DNA of 64,000 bases from Viscum album. Taxonomy: Eukaryota; Streptophyta; Magnoliopsida; Santalales; Viscaceae. Made by a program: the position numbers and the translations under genes. Shown one piece after another: positions 47,947-60,430 of this stretch (positions within the stretch are counted from its first letter, which is position 1; the number at the start of each line of letters is the position of its first letter). Under the pieces are notes generated by a model, which was given only the letters and a program-made list of their open reading frames with translations, was not told the DNA's origin and searched no databases. Location of the stretch: assembly GCA_963277665.1 (NCBI GenBank), contig OY728142.1, positions 10,244,001 to 10,308,000 on the forward strand, in the 5' to 3' direction.

Positions 47947-50512
47947 TTTCATGAACTGAATCTCTTATCCATCAAAATGGAACCCGACGTAGCTTGTGGA
48001 AAGGCCCAAAGGGAATATCTGACCCCCAAAAGGTGGAACAAGTTCTTGGGTATCATAAAATGAAATTTGGGAAATATTTACCTGAGTTTATAAACATTGA
48101 ACAATAAGTGAATCCCATAAAACAAATTTGTATTTTTCAAACCAAAACATCTTTTATTAAATTTCATAATTAAATTACAAAAATTAATATAATGTTTAAA
48201 GACTATTAAAAAGGAACAAAACCAAAAAGTACATCGCTATAACCTTCTCATGGCAGGAGGCATCACCCTCAATCCATCTCCATGACACCACACCACGAAG
48301 GACCGCTAGAAACCCATACCATTGTCACTAAAAGATTTACCAAAACCTTCGAAAAAGTAACCAAGTATACTTACACAAAAAGTGTAATTATGGTGTGACA
48401 AAAATCCCAGTTGGATTCCACCACAAAATATTCCATGTGATAATCATTATAAGACAAAAATATTGGATGTTTTGTATACAATAAATGCTAGTAACAATTT
48501 CTAAAATATGCAACTTTAAATAATAACATCTTTCAAGTGGTCTACATTAAAAGAAATCAATACTTTTAAATAGAATGGAAAATCTTTTGAATTTCTCCAG
48601 CCAAACATACCGTATTCCGACGATAAGCATAAAATATCTAATGAGAACTAGCAACGAGAAACAACCATAGGAACTAGATCATTGTGGGTCTCAGGTACCT
48701 CATACTCGATTAAAGTAACCATACAAATATCAATTCTTGTGCATTCAATCCACTAGTAGGGATCATACCCATAAAGTAGTGGTTTCCCTACATCATCATT
48801 ATCATCATCATTGTTTAGTTACTGTTTTCATCATCAAACATGCTATGTGAAACAGGGGCCAAACCCCACAGGATCACTAGTATACAAGTACATGTTCACC
48901 CACCTAGATACCCGGGTGTTCCCTCTTATGCTCAGACAAGTTCCACAAGACATGAAATACAATTTTCACATGAAAATACCACTTCCAAGTCACACACACC
49001 AAAAATCCCACACACATGTCTTGTGATCCCCTTTTTTATTCAAATTCATTTTGGAAAACTTACTCACGCCAAAATAGCCCACAACACGTTTCACCTCTCT
49101 TTCACACTTCAAGAAATCATTTAAATTTTTTTATAAAACCTTTAAAAGATATTACACCTCACATAACATCACATTAACATAAAAACAAACCATTTCAAAA
49201 GTACACACCTACAAAAATATTTTGGAAACACAATTAAACTTCTTACATAAATGAAGAAACCATTTAAAACCTTCACAAAACAATTTCAATAAGTGTAACA
49301 AAGTTTTTTCAACTAAAATTCTTCTTAAAATCCTCCTTGAAGACCAAAAGTATAACAATATCACATCAAAGCCAAATTGGCAGCCATAACATCATTTAAT
49401 AAAACTATTTCATGAATCATAAAACAACCCCAATGAACACAACACTGAATACACACCAAAAATATTAATTTTTCACAAAATTCCACATAGAAACAAACTT
49501 ATTAACAAATTTCAAAAAATATAATTTTCACCCCAAAAAATTGAAGAGAATAATTCTAAGAATATAAATCAAGAAAAACTAACTCATCCAATAATGCTTG
49601 CACATGGAATCACATACCATTTGTGCCAAAAACCCCAAAACGGTGTGCGAAACTTCAATTACACCATTGAAGCACCACAAGGGAGTGAAATAGAGCCTTA
49701 ATCCATAATATTTCACCAAAAATACACAAGGATAAACCCTTAGTATGAACCCTAGCATTTGGAAATTAGTAACTTCAAGAAAACATGGATGAAACCCTAA
49801 GAAAATGGGAGGAGGAAGGAATAAAACCCACTTACTTGAGAGATCATGAATAAATAGACCCAAATCCACAAATATTTGAATCTTATATCATACAAAAGTA
49901 GTAGGTAGGATCTAATAAGTCTTATTAGGTAATTTAGGGAATGAAATGGGAGGAAAAGAGTGAAAATTTAAGGATCTATGAAAGAAACATTTTACCTCTT
50001 CAAATCTGGGCGATTTGAGAAAGACTAAGAACGATTTCCCTAATACACGAAGGATATGAGTTCCAAATAGGAAAACTCTCTAATGGGGGTGAGCTGTAGG
50101 TTTTTGGATTCTATTGGGTGATATAATCACTGAAAAAAAGTAAAAAATGAATGAGATATTTAAAATTTTAATGAATAATTTAAAGCATGAAACAGGCTTA
50201 TGCGATGGCCCAATACCTTAATAAAAAAACCCAAATCTTTTATTACAATGGATTCTTATGGGGTCCAAATTAATATGGTGATTTTAAGATTTCAACGGAT
50301 GACAATTGGGAACTGGAATGTGTGTAAAATGTTGAAAAATGAAGGATTCAAAAAAGAAACAATATTTATTTTTAAATCAAGAAATCAGCTCACTGTTTGG
50401 CCAAAATTTTGAAAACCCACCATTTCCACCAAAATGCATGGGAAAAAATAAAAACAATGAAATAATGTAAATTAAATGAAAAATGTATTTAAAATAATTC
50501 ATGTATGTGACA
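47947..50512 (-). mobile_element. 5' LTR of the LARD-like element
   Basis: This is the second copy, starting tttcatgaactgaatc (first base TG eroded) and ending gtatgtgaca. It is about 2566 bp, 13 bp shorter than its partner. Confidence 0.85.
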
Positions 50513-50730
50513 TTAATAAACCAATATATTTAATTAATTTACTTATTCTATATAAATTAAATGTTATTAAAGATTCATAATTTTGTTTCTGAATTCATTT
50601 AAATGGGATTTCACACATTCAACTTCCAGTAAAAACTCAAAGTTTCTATCTTAAGCTATCTAAGTATCATCTCTAGCAACATTATATACTTATGAATTTA
50701 TAAATTCTTTATGGAAAGGATTGTATTTTT
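50513..50730. other. short AT-rich remnant
   Basis: Flank between two LTRs; nothing recognised. Confidence 0.4.
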
Positions 50731-52339
50731 TATAATGACCCATACTTTACATACATTGTTATTACTTCAGAATTGAAGCGCACTTATTACAACATATAAC
50801 AAAACCATGAAAGGACCATATAGGTATAGTGTCATTAGAAACGGGGAAACATAAACAACTGGTTCATAAATCATCTACGTTGTCTCCTATTTATTTCATC
50901 ATATCTAGAGTCCCTTTTTGGAATATCCTACTTAATAACCTTATTCCTGACTTGGGGAAAGAAAACATACAAAAGGGTGAGCTCAAATGCTCAGTAAGGG
51001 TAAACAAGATAAATATCAATCACACCATATTCATAAGAACATAAAATTTTGGAAATCTTAACCTGAAAAAGAGATCATAATTTAATAACATGGGATAAAT
51101 CATAGTAGTGAAATGTAATCCCAATAATCATAACTTAAAACATGAAACTTTTTGGAATACACACATAATCATACAAAATCATTTATTAGTAGTCAAGACT
51201 CATTGCCAAGACTATCTTAGCAGACAAATTCCATTTCTGAAATGAGTTCACTCCTCGTTTTAGTCCTGTTTCACTAAATCGGATTAACCTTCCGTTCTAG
51301 CCATGTCTATCTCATGAGATATAAATCTTTACCCAATGCATTGGAAGAAGATATAGGTCCCACCCATCTCATAATGATACCATTCTTATGTGTGCCACAA
51401 AATCATAAATCATACATCATTGCATAACCCATGTAATAAAAATGGGATTCTTAAAAATCGTGACATCATAAAACAATTCATATAAGATAAAGAAATTCAT
51501 AAAAATAATTCCATCACAACATAATCAAATCAATTTAATAATGGGGATAGAAACAGAACCCTATATTATCTTATATGGAACATAATTTTGATAAAACACT
51601 TAAACTCCATTCTTGAGGAAAATATCATTTCTACTTCAAAAACATTTTTACTTTCTTAACATGTCATACAATTTTAAACTAAAAGAATTTGATTAAAAAT
51701 AAACTTGAAAACTTGTAAAGGAATCTTCATGGAAATAATTTTCTAAAAATCCATTCATGTCGTATAAGTTAAAAAAACATTCTTCCCGTACTTCGAAAAA
51801 CTCAAAAAGTACCTTGTACGAAAAACGACAAAAGATTCCTTCCATAGATTTTACTAAAAATTCATAGAAGGGTAAAATTGGATTTAAACAATTTTAGGTG
51901 GATGGAAATAATATTACATATTTAGGAAACATGGATGTGGATGATAAATATTCCCTAGTAAATTCTGAAGTACAAACAATCTAGGATAAAAATTGAGATT
52001 GCGAGATTGTCCCATACCTTAGATTCTATTTGCTTCGTAATTGTCTGAACCTCCTTTATAATGATTTAAATAATGTAATTGACTTATTCCAGAATCATAC
52101 TTATTTTTATTATATCATATATCTTCATATTCATATCTTATTATTAGTAATATTTCATTGTTACTTGTTATTCGGGTGTTTATTGCTTTTTGTTCTTATG
52201 CGTGTTTTGTATAATAAATTCATATTCATATTTTTAGGTTATAGATACCTCATTTAAAGAATTTTATTAGTGTAATACATATTATATTTATTCTCTCAAT
52301 TCATTTATTTAATCATTATGTAATGAAAATCATGTAGAA

Positions 52340-52580
52340 CGAGTCACATCACATCGTGGAGACGTTATTCCGTATGTACGCATGAGCGATGATATCGTTC
52401 ACATGATCGTGGAATTATAGTGGAGTGTATGTATACTATTTCATAATAAATATCACTTTACAATAATCATATATAGTTATTATTTACACCATTATACCCA
52501 TCCAAGTAAGGTGGTGGTGGAAAATAGATTACACCATGGCGTGGAGACGGTATTTCGTACGTACGCATGCGCTGTGATTT
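52340..52580 (-). repeat. first tandem array of LTR R2 (two units)
   Basis: Cores gtggagacgttattccgta (near 52356) and gtggagacggtatttcgta (52541), spacing about 185. Both are preceded by cacatcacatc / acaccatggc and followed by gtacgcatg(a)gc. Confidence 0.8.
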
Positions 52581-52820
52581 TGTTTTCCATAGGATGGATA
52601 GATGGTGAAATAGGGTTGTTTAATACTTATAATAACATATAAGTATATTATTGATACTGATGTTATTACTTCATAATGAAACAACTAAAGAATAAGAAGT
52701 GGAAGAAGAAATAAAGTTGAAAGAATCGGTAACGAAAATTACCTCTTCTTTGAACCACCTATTTGAGACCTCCTTTTAGGGCACTAAAATTGGTCTTTGA
52801 AGAAGACCGGGACCTCTAGG

Positions 52821-52830
52821 ATTTTTATAT
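52821..52830 (-). promoter_or_regulatory. TATA-like box of LTR R2
   Basis: The minus strand reads ATATAAAAAT after caactccc, at the position expected from LTR B and F1. Confidence 0.5.
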
Positions 52831-54529
52831 GGGAGTTGAGAAGAGAATTTGGCAGGGGTTGGCCGAGCTTGAAGGCTCAAAGTGGTGTGAGGAAGAGAGG
52901 GAGGAGAGGGGAACCATTGGGAAAACTAAAAATATTATTTTATTATAAAGTCATATTCGGTTTTTAATAGCTCCAAACTGATTTATTTAAGAGCTAAGGT
53001 GGAGATGGGTCGAAATCCTCTCATCCAATAGAATTTAGACAAGTTTAGGTATCTATTTTATCCTTATAATTTAGATTTAACTTTAAGTTAAATAATTTTA
53101 CTTTTACCGTTTCTTTTTGTTTTCTTACACTATAAGGTTAATAAACTTAATATAACAAGACAAAATAACACCAAGTTGTTTATTATTAATATATATAACC
53201 TTATCTAAGTCATTTGGCCAAACTTTATATTTTTAGGAATAAAATAACAATTAATAATATAATATTTTAAAAAAAACTATTTTATGTCAATTTTGACACT
53301 ATCAGGTAATTGATTTTTGTGAAAATCATAAAGAAAAGATTAGTTCAAACAGAGTTAATAAAATCAATACTAACATGTCATATTAACATATAAAATAAGT
53401 TTAATTCATAAAAAGTCTCAAATTACATTTATTTGGGTATTTATAACATCAATTATGTCAATATTTCATTAATAAGATAATTACTGCATCATCATTGTGT
53501 CATAAATAAATTAAATTATTTAACGTCTAAAAATTGTAAATAAAATACCATTATGTAGGAAATATTTTTATATTTCTAATTAATTTTTATAGTCTAATTT
53601 ATCTTATGTATAACCCTATATTAAAAAAAAATTAGTTATAAAACATTGATTTAAACTATTTTAACTATTCTTTAAATAAAATAATATTAAATGTCCTAAT
53701 ATAATCCAAGTGGGCCTAAATGGTCATATTTTATTCCTAAGGTTTTTTTGGAAGAATTACACTTATCTAATAGAATTATTAAATGTGTTATGGTAATAAT
53801 AATAACATTTTTTACCCTTAATTACCCTATTTACTTTTAACTGTTGTAAAAAAAGTAAAAAGTTACTATTCACAAAAAATTATTTTCATCTCATTGAACC
53901 ACATTTTACTTACTGAAATGAACCGTGTCTCTTGGATTTTTGAAATTCCACTCACAGAAGCGGTAAAATTATGTTTTATGTGAATTTGTAAATTCTCCTA
54001 GGAGGTGGGTAAAAGACGGTGAAAAGTTCAATAAAACTTTTATATATCTAAAAGTATTATAAAATGAATCTAATGAATTTCATTGAACTTATATAGGTAT
54101 TATGTATCAATTTTTGCATAAAATAAATTTAAATAAAATAAATAATTATTTAAATAAAAAGTCGGTTTTTAAATAGTAACCCAGTGTTTTCACTATTCAT
54201 CAAAAATTGAAAGTTTTCAGAAAAATACCAAAATTTCACCCTAGGCTAATTTCGATATTCCGAATCCAAAAATGAAGTCCATTTTGAAAAAAAAAATTAT
54301 AAAATTTTAAAAAGTGGGTATTACCATTCATAACGGCTAGTTTTAATAATATTTTAATAGCATATCGTTGTTTAGTGAAACTCGGTATTGCGTACGACAC
54401 AAGCTATCGAGGAAGGTCATGATTGCGTGTAAAGCAAGCCAAGCTAGTGTTGTGTGTACTTAAATATTACCTTTATGATTTATATAACATAAAAACAAAA
54501 TATTTCTCATAAAAGTCTCGGGTGTTACA

Positions 54530-55247
54530 TTTTTTCTATTGAACATACACACTTTCATCATTAACTGGTTGGATTTATCTAACCTGAGGTATTTATATTA
54601 CATGGTGTGATTCCTAAGATTTAGATCTGATTCTCATTCGAGAAACTAATTTTCAAAATTATTTATAATGAGAAAAAACAATAAAATGTGTCTAAAAATA
54701 TTATATCAAAAGATTCTTCTTGTTCACTATTGTAGTGACAAAGTCTTCATTATCACCGAAGTGAAAAACTCCATATTCATAAAACTCACAAACTTTTTTC
54801 TCAAATACATACTCTATTCATTTCTCATCAAAAAAAATACCAAAACATGATGATTGATAAATTTATATAGAATCATATCTATCTTATCCATACATGTAAA
54901 ATCTAACACATGCCCACTTCAAAATTTTCTTGATGTCCGTTGTCTTTTGATTCTTCTTATTGGGGCACTATAGGTTCTCTTAGTTATTTCCATTTCACAA
55001 GAGGTTTGGAGGTTTTATATAATTAGGGAAAGGTTTCGATACCAAGGTTCAGATGTCCGAGAGAATAGAGGATTTTAATTTTTTTACAATGTTATACACA
55101 TAGAATTGACACAATCTCTTTTGTTTCATGGAAATCGAAGGGTTACATAGACATGTCCAGAGTAATCATTACAAAATTTAGGTGAAATGTCATATTTGAT
55201 ATGACTAATGTGTACAATAATGACACAAAAACATAAATAACATAGGG
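54530..55247. other. unassigned AT-rich DNA, possibly 3' flank of the copia fragment
   Basis: No LTR terminus could be defined, and no conserved frame was seen. Confidence 0.35.
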
Positions 55248-55520
55248 TTAAAAATAAAATATATACAAGGTTATAAAATTATGATACACAATAAGTAAAT
55301 AGAAAACAAAAAAATAAAATATTCTTAATTTGGATCTAATAAACTCAAATTTGTTAGTATCCAAAGGTTTAATAAAAATGTATGCTATTGGATTTTCAGT
55401 GGGAACAAATTCTAAAGAGATATCATTATTTTGTGTGTGATATCTTATGAAATGATTTATCAATCCAATTTTAATTTTTTTAAAGGTTTATCAGATTATT
55501 TTAAATTTTTATAGCACTTA
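55248..55520 (-). pseudogene. Ty1/copia RNase H C-terminal fragment
   Basis: The minus-strand reading from 55463 gives HFIRYHTQNNDISLEFVPTE, then IFIKPLD, then FEFIRSKLRI. This is the copia RNase H tail HF.R.HV..G.I.L.FV.TE.Q.ADIFTK.LD...F...R..LG. The metal-site region of the domain is not included. Upstream (55515-55465), in another frame, ISAIKI..NNLIN resembles SAI.L..NP, so at least one frame shift has occurred. About 90 codons of the element survive, lying between two chromovirus LTRs in opposite orientations. Confidence 0.8.
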
Positions 55521-55670
55521 TCTTATCAAATTTTATTGGAACACTATAACACCCTGAGTATTTATGGACCTTTTTTCAAATAAATTAAATTTTCTTTTAT
55601 GTTTTACAATTCATTCAGTAAAAAATTTCTTTTACATGATACCAACTCTTCCTACAATACATCTAACATC

Positions 55671-55750
55671 AACTCATCGTACATTACATGAACACTAACT
55701 TGGTGTACGTTACATGCAACACCAACTTGGCGTATGTTACATGCAACACT
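55671..55750 (+). repeat. 27-bp tandem repeat in U3 of LTR F3
   Basis: Three units lie at 55671-55696, 55697-55723 and 55724-55750, with shared cgtayrttacatgmaacac. The last two differ at only a few positions. No such repeat was seen in the other LTRs. Confidence 0.85.
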
Positions 55751-56673
55751 GATGTTTCTATGAAACATCATTTTACTATTATAGTTATTTAAATGGGGTA
55801 ATTACAACATAACTATTAAAATTTATTATATGAATAGTAATAACTACTTTTCAAATATTCTTTATAATTTTTTAATATAAAGAAAACATATTTATAATGA
55901 AAATATATTATTTTTGGTAAAGTCCTTATATGTTTAAAAAACTGATTTCTCGAATGAACTGATTTTAATGCCCTTATGTGAAAAATAATAAATTAAATAT
56001 AAGACATATTTATATATTTAATTTGATAAAATAAAATTTATTTTTGAATTTATAATTTCTAAATTATCTTATGGTGATCTTTTGATATTTTTCTGAAAAT
56101 CATTATTTTTTTATGAATAGTGAAAATAACGGATTTTACTTCAAAAAATATTTTTCATCTAATTATTTTATAAGAATAAATAATATTATAATTTGGAATA
56201 AAATTTTAATTATATTATATTTTTATCAATTAATCCAATGTAGGTAATCAGAATCAATTTGAGATTGAAATTGGTTATAAAAACTTAGCAAACTTTTGAT
56301 CGCTTTTACTTTAAACCCCTGCACTATCGACCGGACTGGGGGATTAATTTTAAATTAATTTCTACCAGTTATTTGATTAAAATTTGGGTAAATGTATTAA
56401 ATATTTTTAAAAATAATTATATATAATTTGAAATATGTTCATTTATGTTTTTTACCAAAAAAAATAGTGAAAGTGATTAAAATTAATTACAATGATTTTG
56501 GTTAAATTAAGCATAATTAAGGACTAAACCTTAAATTTAAGACCCAAAACGATATATAATATTATCAAAAAAAAATTATTGACATTATTTTTTCATTAAT
56601 CTTCCATTATTTAGTTTTTTTGGTCTGTTATAGATTTTTGTTATGTAAAAACATGGTGAGTCCTTTCTCATCC

Positions 56674-56683
56674 CTTTAAAAGG
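56674..56683 (+). promoter_or_regulatory. TATA-like box of LTR F3
   Basis: The sequence ctttaaaagg follows gagtcctttctcatcc, parallel to tgtcctctctctcacatataaaagg in F1. It is a weaker match to TATA. Confidence 0.5.
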
Positions 56684-56999
56684 CCAACATATATCCCACT
56701 TCTTAACACCAATAAACCACTTATTTTATAAATATATCTAACCAATAAAATTTAAAAAACCCCTATATTCCTCCTTGAAGACTCGGTTTTATCATAAATC
56801 CTTCCAATGAATCCTTTTGGCACAAACAAAAGGACTTACATGATTAAGAGGTAACACCTTCTCTCAAACTCCTTTATTTTATTTTCCTTCTACAGACCCA
56901 AAACTATATTTATAACATGATTGTATAAAAACACCATTATACTAAATATACTAGTATTTTTATGCTAATGGTTCAATATACACTCATACACTCCTCCAT

Positions 57000-57465
57000 G
57001 TAATGTGTAACAAACATATTGTTTACGTGTACGGCGAAATATTGCCACACAAAATGATGATTGATTATTTTTCCTTTACCACCTCTCATGGTGGACATTA
57101 TAATGGAAAATATATTTATATATTTTATATTTTAAATATATTATGTATTTAATCTTCTATTTCCCATTTAAAACATATGTCTTTTTACGTTATATTTGGT
57201 GTAAATATGCTAATTTCGTTTGAGGAAATGTAGACTATTGCCCCTCAAAGCGATGTGATTCATTCACAAACTACATGGAATGTATTAAAGATGGGTTTAG
57301 TGAACTTATATGATATATATATATAATTATAATTATATTATAATTGTATTATATACATATATACATATAGTTAATTTTCTTTCTTTCATTCAATACGACA
57401 ATAAAAACAAAAACAGTGTTCATGTGTTTGTACGGCTTACCGTCTCCATGAACGGTGTATTAATT
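57000..57465 (+). repeat. first tandem array of LTR F3 (three units)
   Basis: Cores near 57040 (cgaaatattgccacac), 57237 (gactattgcccctcaaagcg) and 57438 (ggcttaccgtctccatg), spacings about 197 and 201. gatgtgattcattcac follows the second, as gaatcacatcgc does on the other strand in LTR B. Confidence 0.75.
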
Positions 57466-57774
57466 TTGTAATTTAATATTATATAGATTAATATAATAAA
57501 AATATTATTAATATAAAAGATATATTTTCATTTTTTAAATAAAATAATCTATATATAATTATAATGACCAAATATATAACAAATTGAGACCCATGTGAAG
57601 AAGAAAGCGAACATTATCTGAAATGAAACCTTAACATAGGATGGTTAACAATATGGTAATATGAGGTCATAATAAAAACATATATGGTATTATATATAAG
57701 AATATGGTTCTCTAAAATATTTATAACGAATTTATATTTATTATACAGGTGTTTTTAATGAGTACAATGAGATT

Positions 57775-58000
57775 CAAGACACGTGGTAGTGGGATTTAAC
57801 ATCACTTTTTATTTCTGTCAGATACATGTTTTATTCACCACACATTAATTTTATATGGTGTGTATAATTACTATGGATGTATTAAATGAAACTTATAATT
57901 AAATTTATGGGTATTAAAATATCCATTTTATCATCTTTCCTTCATGGGGTTCAAGTTTCAAATGTTACTAAATCGGTAAAATAGTTGTGTCTCAATTTTC
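57775..58000 (+). repeat. second tandem array of LTR F3 (two units)
   Basis: Cores ggtagtggg at 57784 and ggtaaaatag at 57975, spacing 191, with tgtctcaattttccttctttg just after the second. Confidence 0.6.
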
Positions 58001-58699
58001 CTTCTTTGGGACTCAAGTTTTGTTATACACATAAATGATTTTTTGAGGTTTATATACTTCAATTTTACATGTTATATAATTAATTTAATTCTTTTCATGA
58101 TGTTTTAAAATTCATGTAATTCTATATTCTTACACATATTGTATGATACCAAGTTACCAAGTTATAAGAGTTTATTGAAACAATCTCATTTCTTTTCAAG
58201 ATTGTTTATATTTCTACTTCTTTTGATTAAATATTATAATCCATATCTCAAGAAAAATCATGAATTTTCTTATCCTCTAGTTATTCATGATATATTAATG
58301 TTTTATCACCATTTTTTCACTATTTTTTACTTAATATAATTATAAAAATATTTTTAAGAAAATCATAATATATTTTTCTCTCTAGTCGAAAATCACTTTT
58401 ATTTCAAAAACCATGTAATAATAAATGTTTCTAAATTATCTGTGAAGAGAATTTCCTAGAAAAAGTATTTTAAAAACGTTTTTTTATTTTTAAAGGTTTC
58501 TTTATAAGTTTTCAAATCTATTTTTAAAGGAAAAGGTTTTCAAAACAATATGTTTAAAAATAATTCTTCAAAAAAGAAAGGATATTTTCCCCATGAAATG
58601 TTTTTAAAAGATATTTCAAAATTATTTCCCATATATGATTATATCCATTGTTTTTAATCATTCTTTTATGGGGAAATTATTCAATTTTTACATTAATAT

Positions 58700-58890
58700 C
58701 ATATCTCTGAATGGATTATGTTTTGATGGCATGGTGTTTTTGAAACCTATTTCTCTTTCACTGGTTATATTCTTATGAAATATGCTTCTTTTCATGGGTT
58801 ATGTTTATGATGAAATTATTATAAAACCTTTATTTTTTCACAAGTTATGATATGATTACATTTTTATAATTTCTATATCATTTCCTGGGT
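58700..58890 (+). repeat. minisatellite in LTR F3
   Basis: Three to four units of about 45-60 bp share tttc(a)tgggttat / ttcactggttat and atgatgaaa / tatgaaat pieces. They correspond to the units at 8530-8640 on the other strand. Confidence 0.6.
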
Positions 58891-59052
58891 TTTGATATGA
58901 TTATTTATGATCTTTTGGCACATGTGTGTATGATTTCATTATGAGATGGGTGGACCTATATCTCCTTCCAATGAATTGTGTAAAGATTTATATCTCATGA
59001 GATAAAAATGGTTGGAATGGGTAATGAAACAGGTTTACTCTTACTGGACTAT

Positions 59053-59160
59053 AATGGGAAATGAACTTAGTTCAGTATTAAAAGGCTGAAATGGGGAGTG
59101 AACTAGGTTCAGTAATACAGGGATGGAACGAGGTGTGAACCCGGATCAGTAAAGGACTTT
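59053..59160 (+). repeat. 37-bp tandem repeat in LTR F3
   Basis: Three units have gaac at 59063, 59100 and 59137. Each reads roughly ggggantgaacttggttcagta plus a spacer. Confidence 0.8.
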
Positions 59161-59704
59161 ATCCACTAAGATAGTCTCGGTAGTAATTCATTGCCAACTA
59201 TCTAAATCATATTATATGATTATGTGTCTACCACAAATCCATGTTTTATTCTTACATTATTATTTAATGGATTATATTCTTTATTTCTTTAAGATTCATG
59301 TCTTGTGAACTGCCAATATTTATTCCATGCTTCATGTATATGATCCTTGATGTGCAGGGTATGATCTTCTATTTTCATGAACATATTATCATAATCTTAT
59401 GATCATGATTATGCTTACATATCTCTCTTTTTTACCCTTACTGAGCATTTTATCTCACACCTTTTTATGTTTCTTTCCCCCTAGGTTATAAAGATATGTA
59501 TTATTTCTAATGTGTCTAAGAAGGGTTCTAGTCAGGAAGAACCTAGTGGGAGATGTTATAGCTCATTTATGTATCAGTGATTATGTTTCCATGCTTCCAA
59601 AGGAACTATACTAGTATGGTCTTTGGACATATTTTTTTATAATGTTTTAAGTTTTCCACAAATTTCATTTAAGGTTAATGTATGTAAATAGAGGGTCTCT
59701 ATAG

Positions 59705-59721
59705 TTGGTATAAGAGCAAGG
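59705..59721 (+). other. primer-binding site of element III
   Basis: The sequence ttggtataagagcaagg directly follows the LTR. It differs from TTGGTATCAGAGCAAGG (initiator-Met type) at one place. Confidence 0.85.
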
Positions 59722-60430
59722 GTTTTGTTAACCTTTCTAATATAGGATGAGAAAACCATAGTGAGAACCCTAAATACATGTCTTGGGATAAGTATAAGGA
59801 TAAATAAAAAATATAGGAAAATGTCCTAGAATTTTGGTAAAGGGTGGAGTGAGTGGTTTCCCAGAAATACATAATTTTATGAATGATTCAAGTGGATGTG
59901 TCTCTAGAATAGATGTACATATTGGTAAAAACTTGGACAAGATGTTTTTTTCCTGACTCGGGGTAATCTGGTACATGAAAATTGGCCTTCCTTCCCACCT
60001 AGTTTTACACTCTCAAGGGATATTCTTTGGAAAATCACAAACTCTTAATGAACCATAATGAAGAAATTAAATAAAGTTTGGCTATAAATGACCTTTGATT
60101 AACCTATGGTTTCATATATTAATGACTGTTTCAAAATTTAGACATCATATAAGTAAATTTTCATTATTATTTGGTTCCTTAATATGATAATTGTTTCTTA
60201 CTCTATGATTTTGGTTTTAGTTAATGGTTGGAACCTAATGGAACCATGGTAATGGTGATTGTGATGTAAAATTCAATGATTTTACTCATGAAAAAACAAA
60301 TTATATAAGAGTTGGAAAAAAATCATTTCAATGCTCACACAACTTTCTAAATCTATGAATAATGGTGGACTTCCAAAAGATCATAGGAGGGAATAAAATT
60401 TTATTGTGTCTTTCATGAGGCAACATCCAC
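59722..60430 (+). other. leader between PBS and gag of element III
   Basis: No conserved motif was recognised. It probably includes the decayed N-terminus of gag. The start of gag cannot be fixed. Confidence 0.45.

Larger units (their letters stand above)
42001..50512 (-). mobile_element. LARD-like retrotransposon (large LTRs, no recognisable pol)
   Basis: Two direct copies of about 2579 and 2566 bp (42001-44579, 47947-50512) flank a 3367-bp interior. Termini are tgtcatgaac at the left and tgtgaca at the right, a TGTCA/TGACA inverted pair. A PBS (minus strand TGGTATCAGAGG) touches the right-hand LTR, which makes that the 5' LTR and the element minus-stranded. The interior is less AT-rich than its surroundings but holds only short open frames, and no protease, RT or integrase motif was seen. 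This architecture fits the LARD class. LTR copies differ at about one base in four in the first hundred bases. No matching target-site duplication was seen (tactt left, ttaat right). Confidence 0.8.
50731..54529 (-). mobile_element. chromovirus LTR R2 (minus strand), apparently solo
   Basis: The left end tataatgaccc aligns with tgtaacgcccc at 63036, and the right end is ctcgggtgttaca, giving about 3.8 kb. Internal landmarks are gtgagctcaaatgctcagtaagg at 50976 (short of one base here and there in relatives), tctcatgagata at 51311, a minisatellite zone, second-array core at 52011, first-array cores at 52364 and 52549, and a TATA-like box at 52821. No PBS is seen to the left and no PPT to the right. 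It is therefore either a solo LTR or its interior has been removed. Confidence 0.75.
55545..59703 (+). mobile_element. 5' LTR of plus-strand chromovirus III
   Basis: The start is tataacaccctgag and the end gggtctctata, followed at once by the PBS at 59705; length about 4.16 kb. It contains a 27-bp tandem repeat near the left end, a TATA-like ctttaaaagg at 56674, first-array cores near 57040, 57237 and 57438, second-array cores near 57784 and 57975, and a minisatellite at 58700-58890. A 37-bp repeat lies near 59063, and the U5 block ttactgagcattttatctcaca with ccctaggttat lies near 59437-59488. The same blocks in reverse occur in R1, R2, B and R3. Confidence 0.85.

Noticed and set aside
43515..50412. 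Open frames within the LARD-like LTRs (43515-43772, 44447-44662, 48811-49124, 49579-49869, 50200-50412)
   Set aside because: Some pairs match each other only because they are the two LTR copies. Reading frames differ between copies and no protein family is recognised.
36112..54529. F4 (36112) and R2 (54529) as the LTR pair of one element
   Set aside because: They are in opposite orientation, and F4 lacks everything beyond the first few hundred bases.
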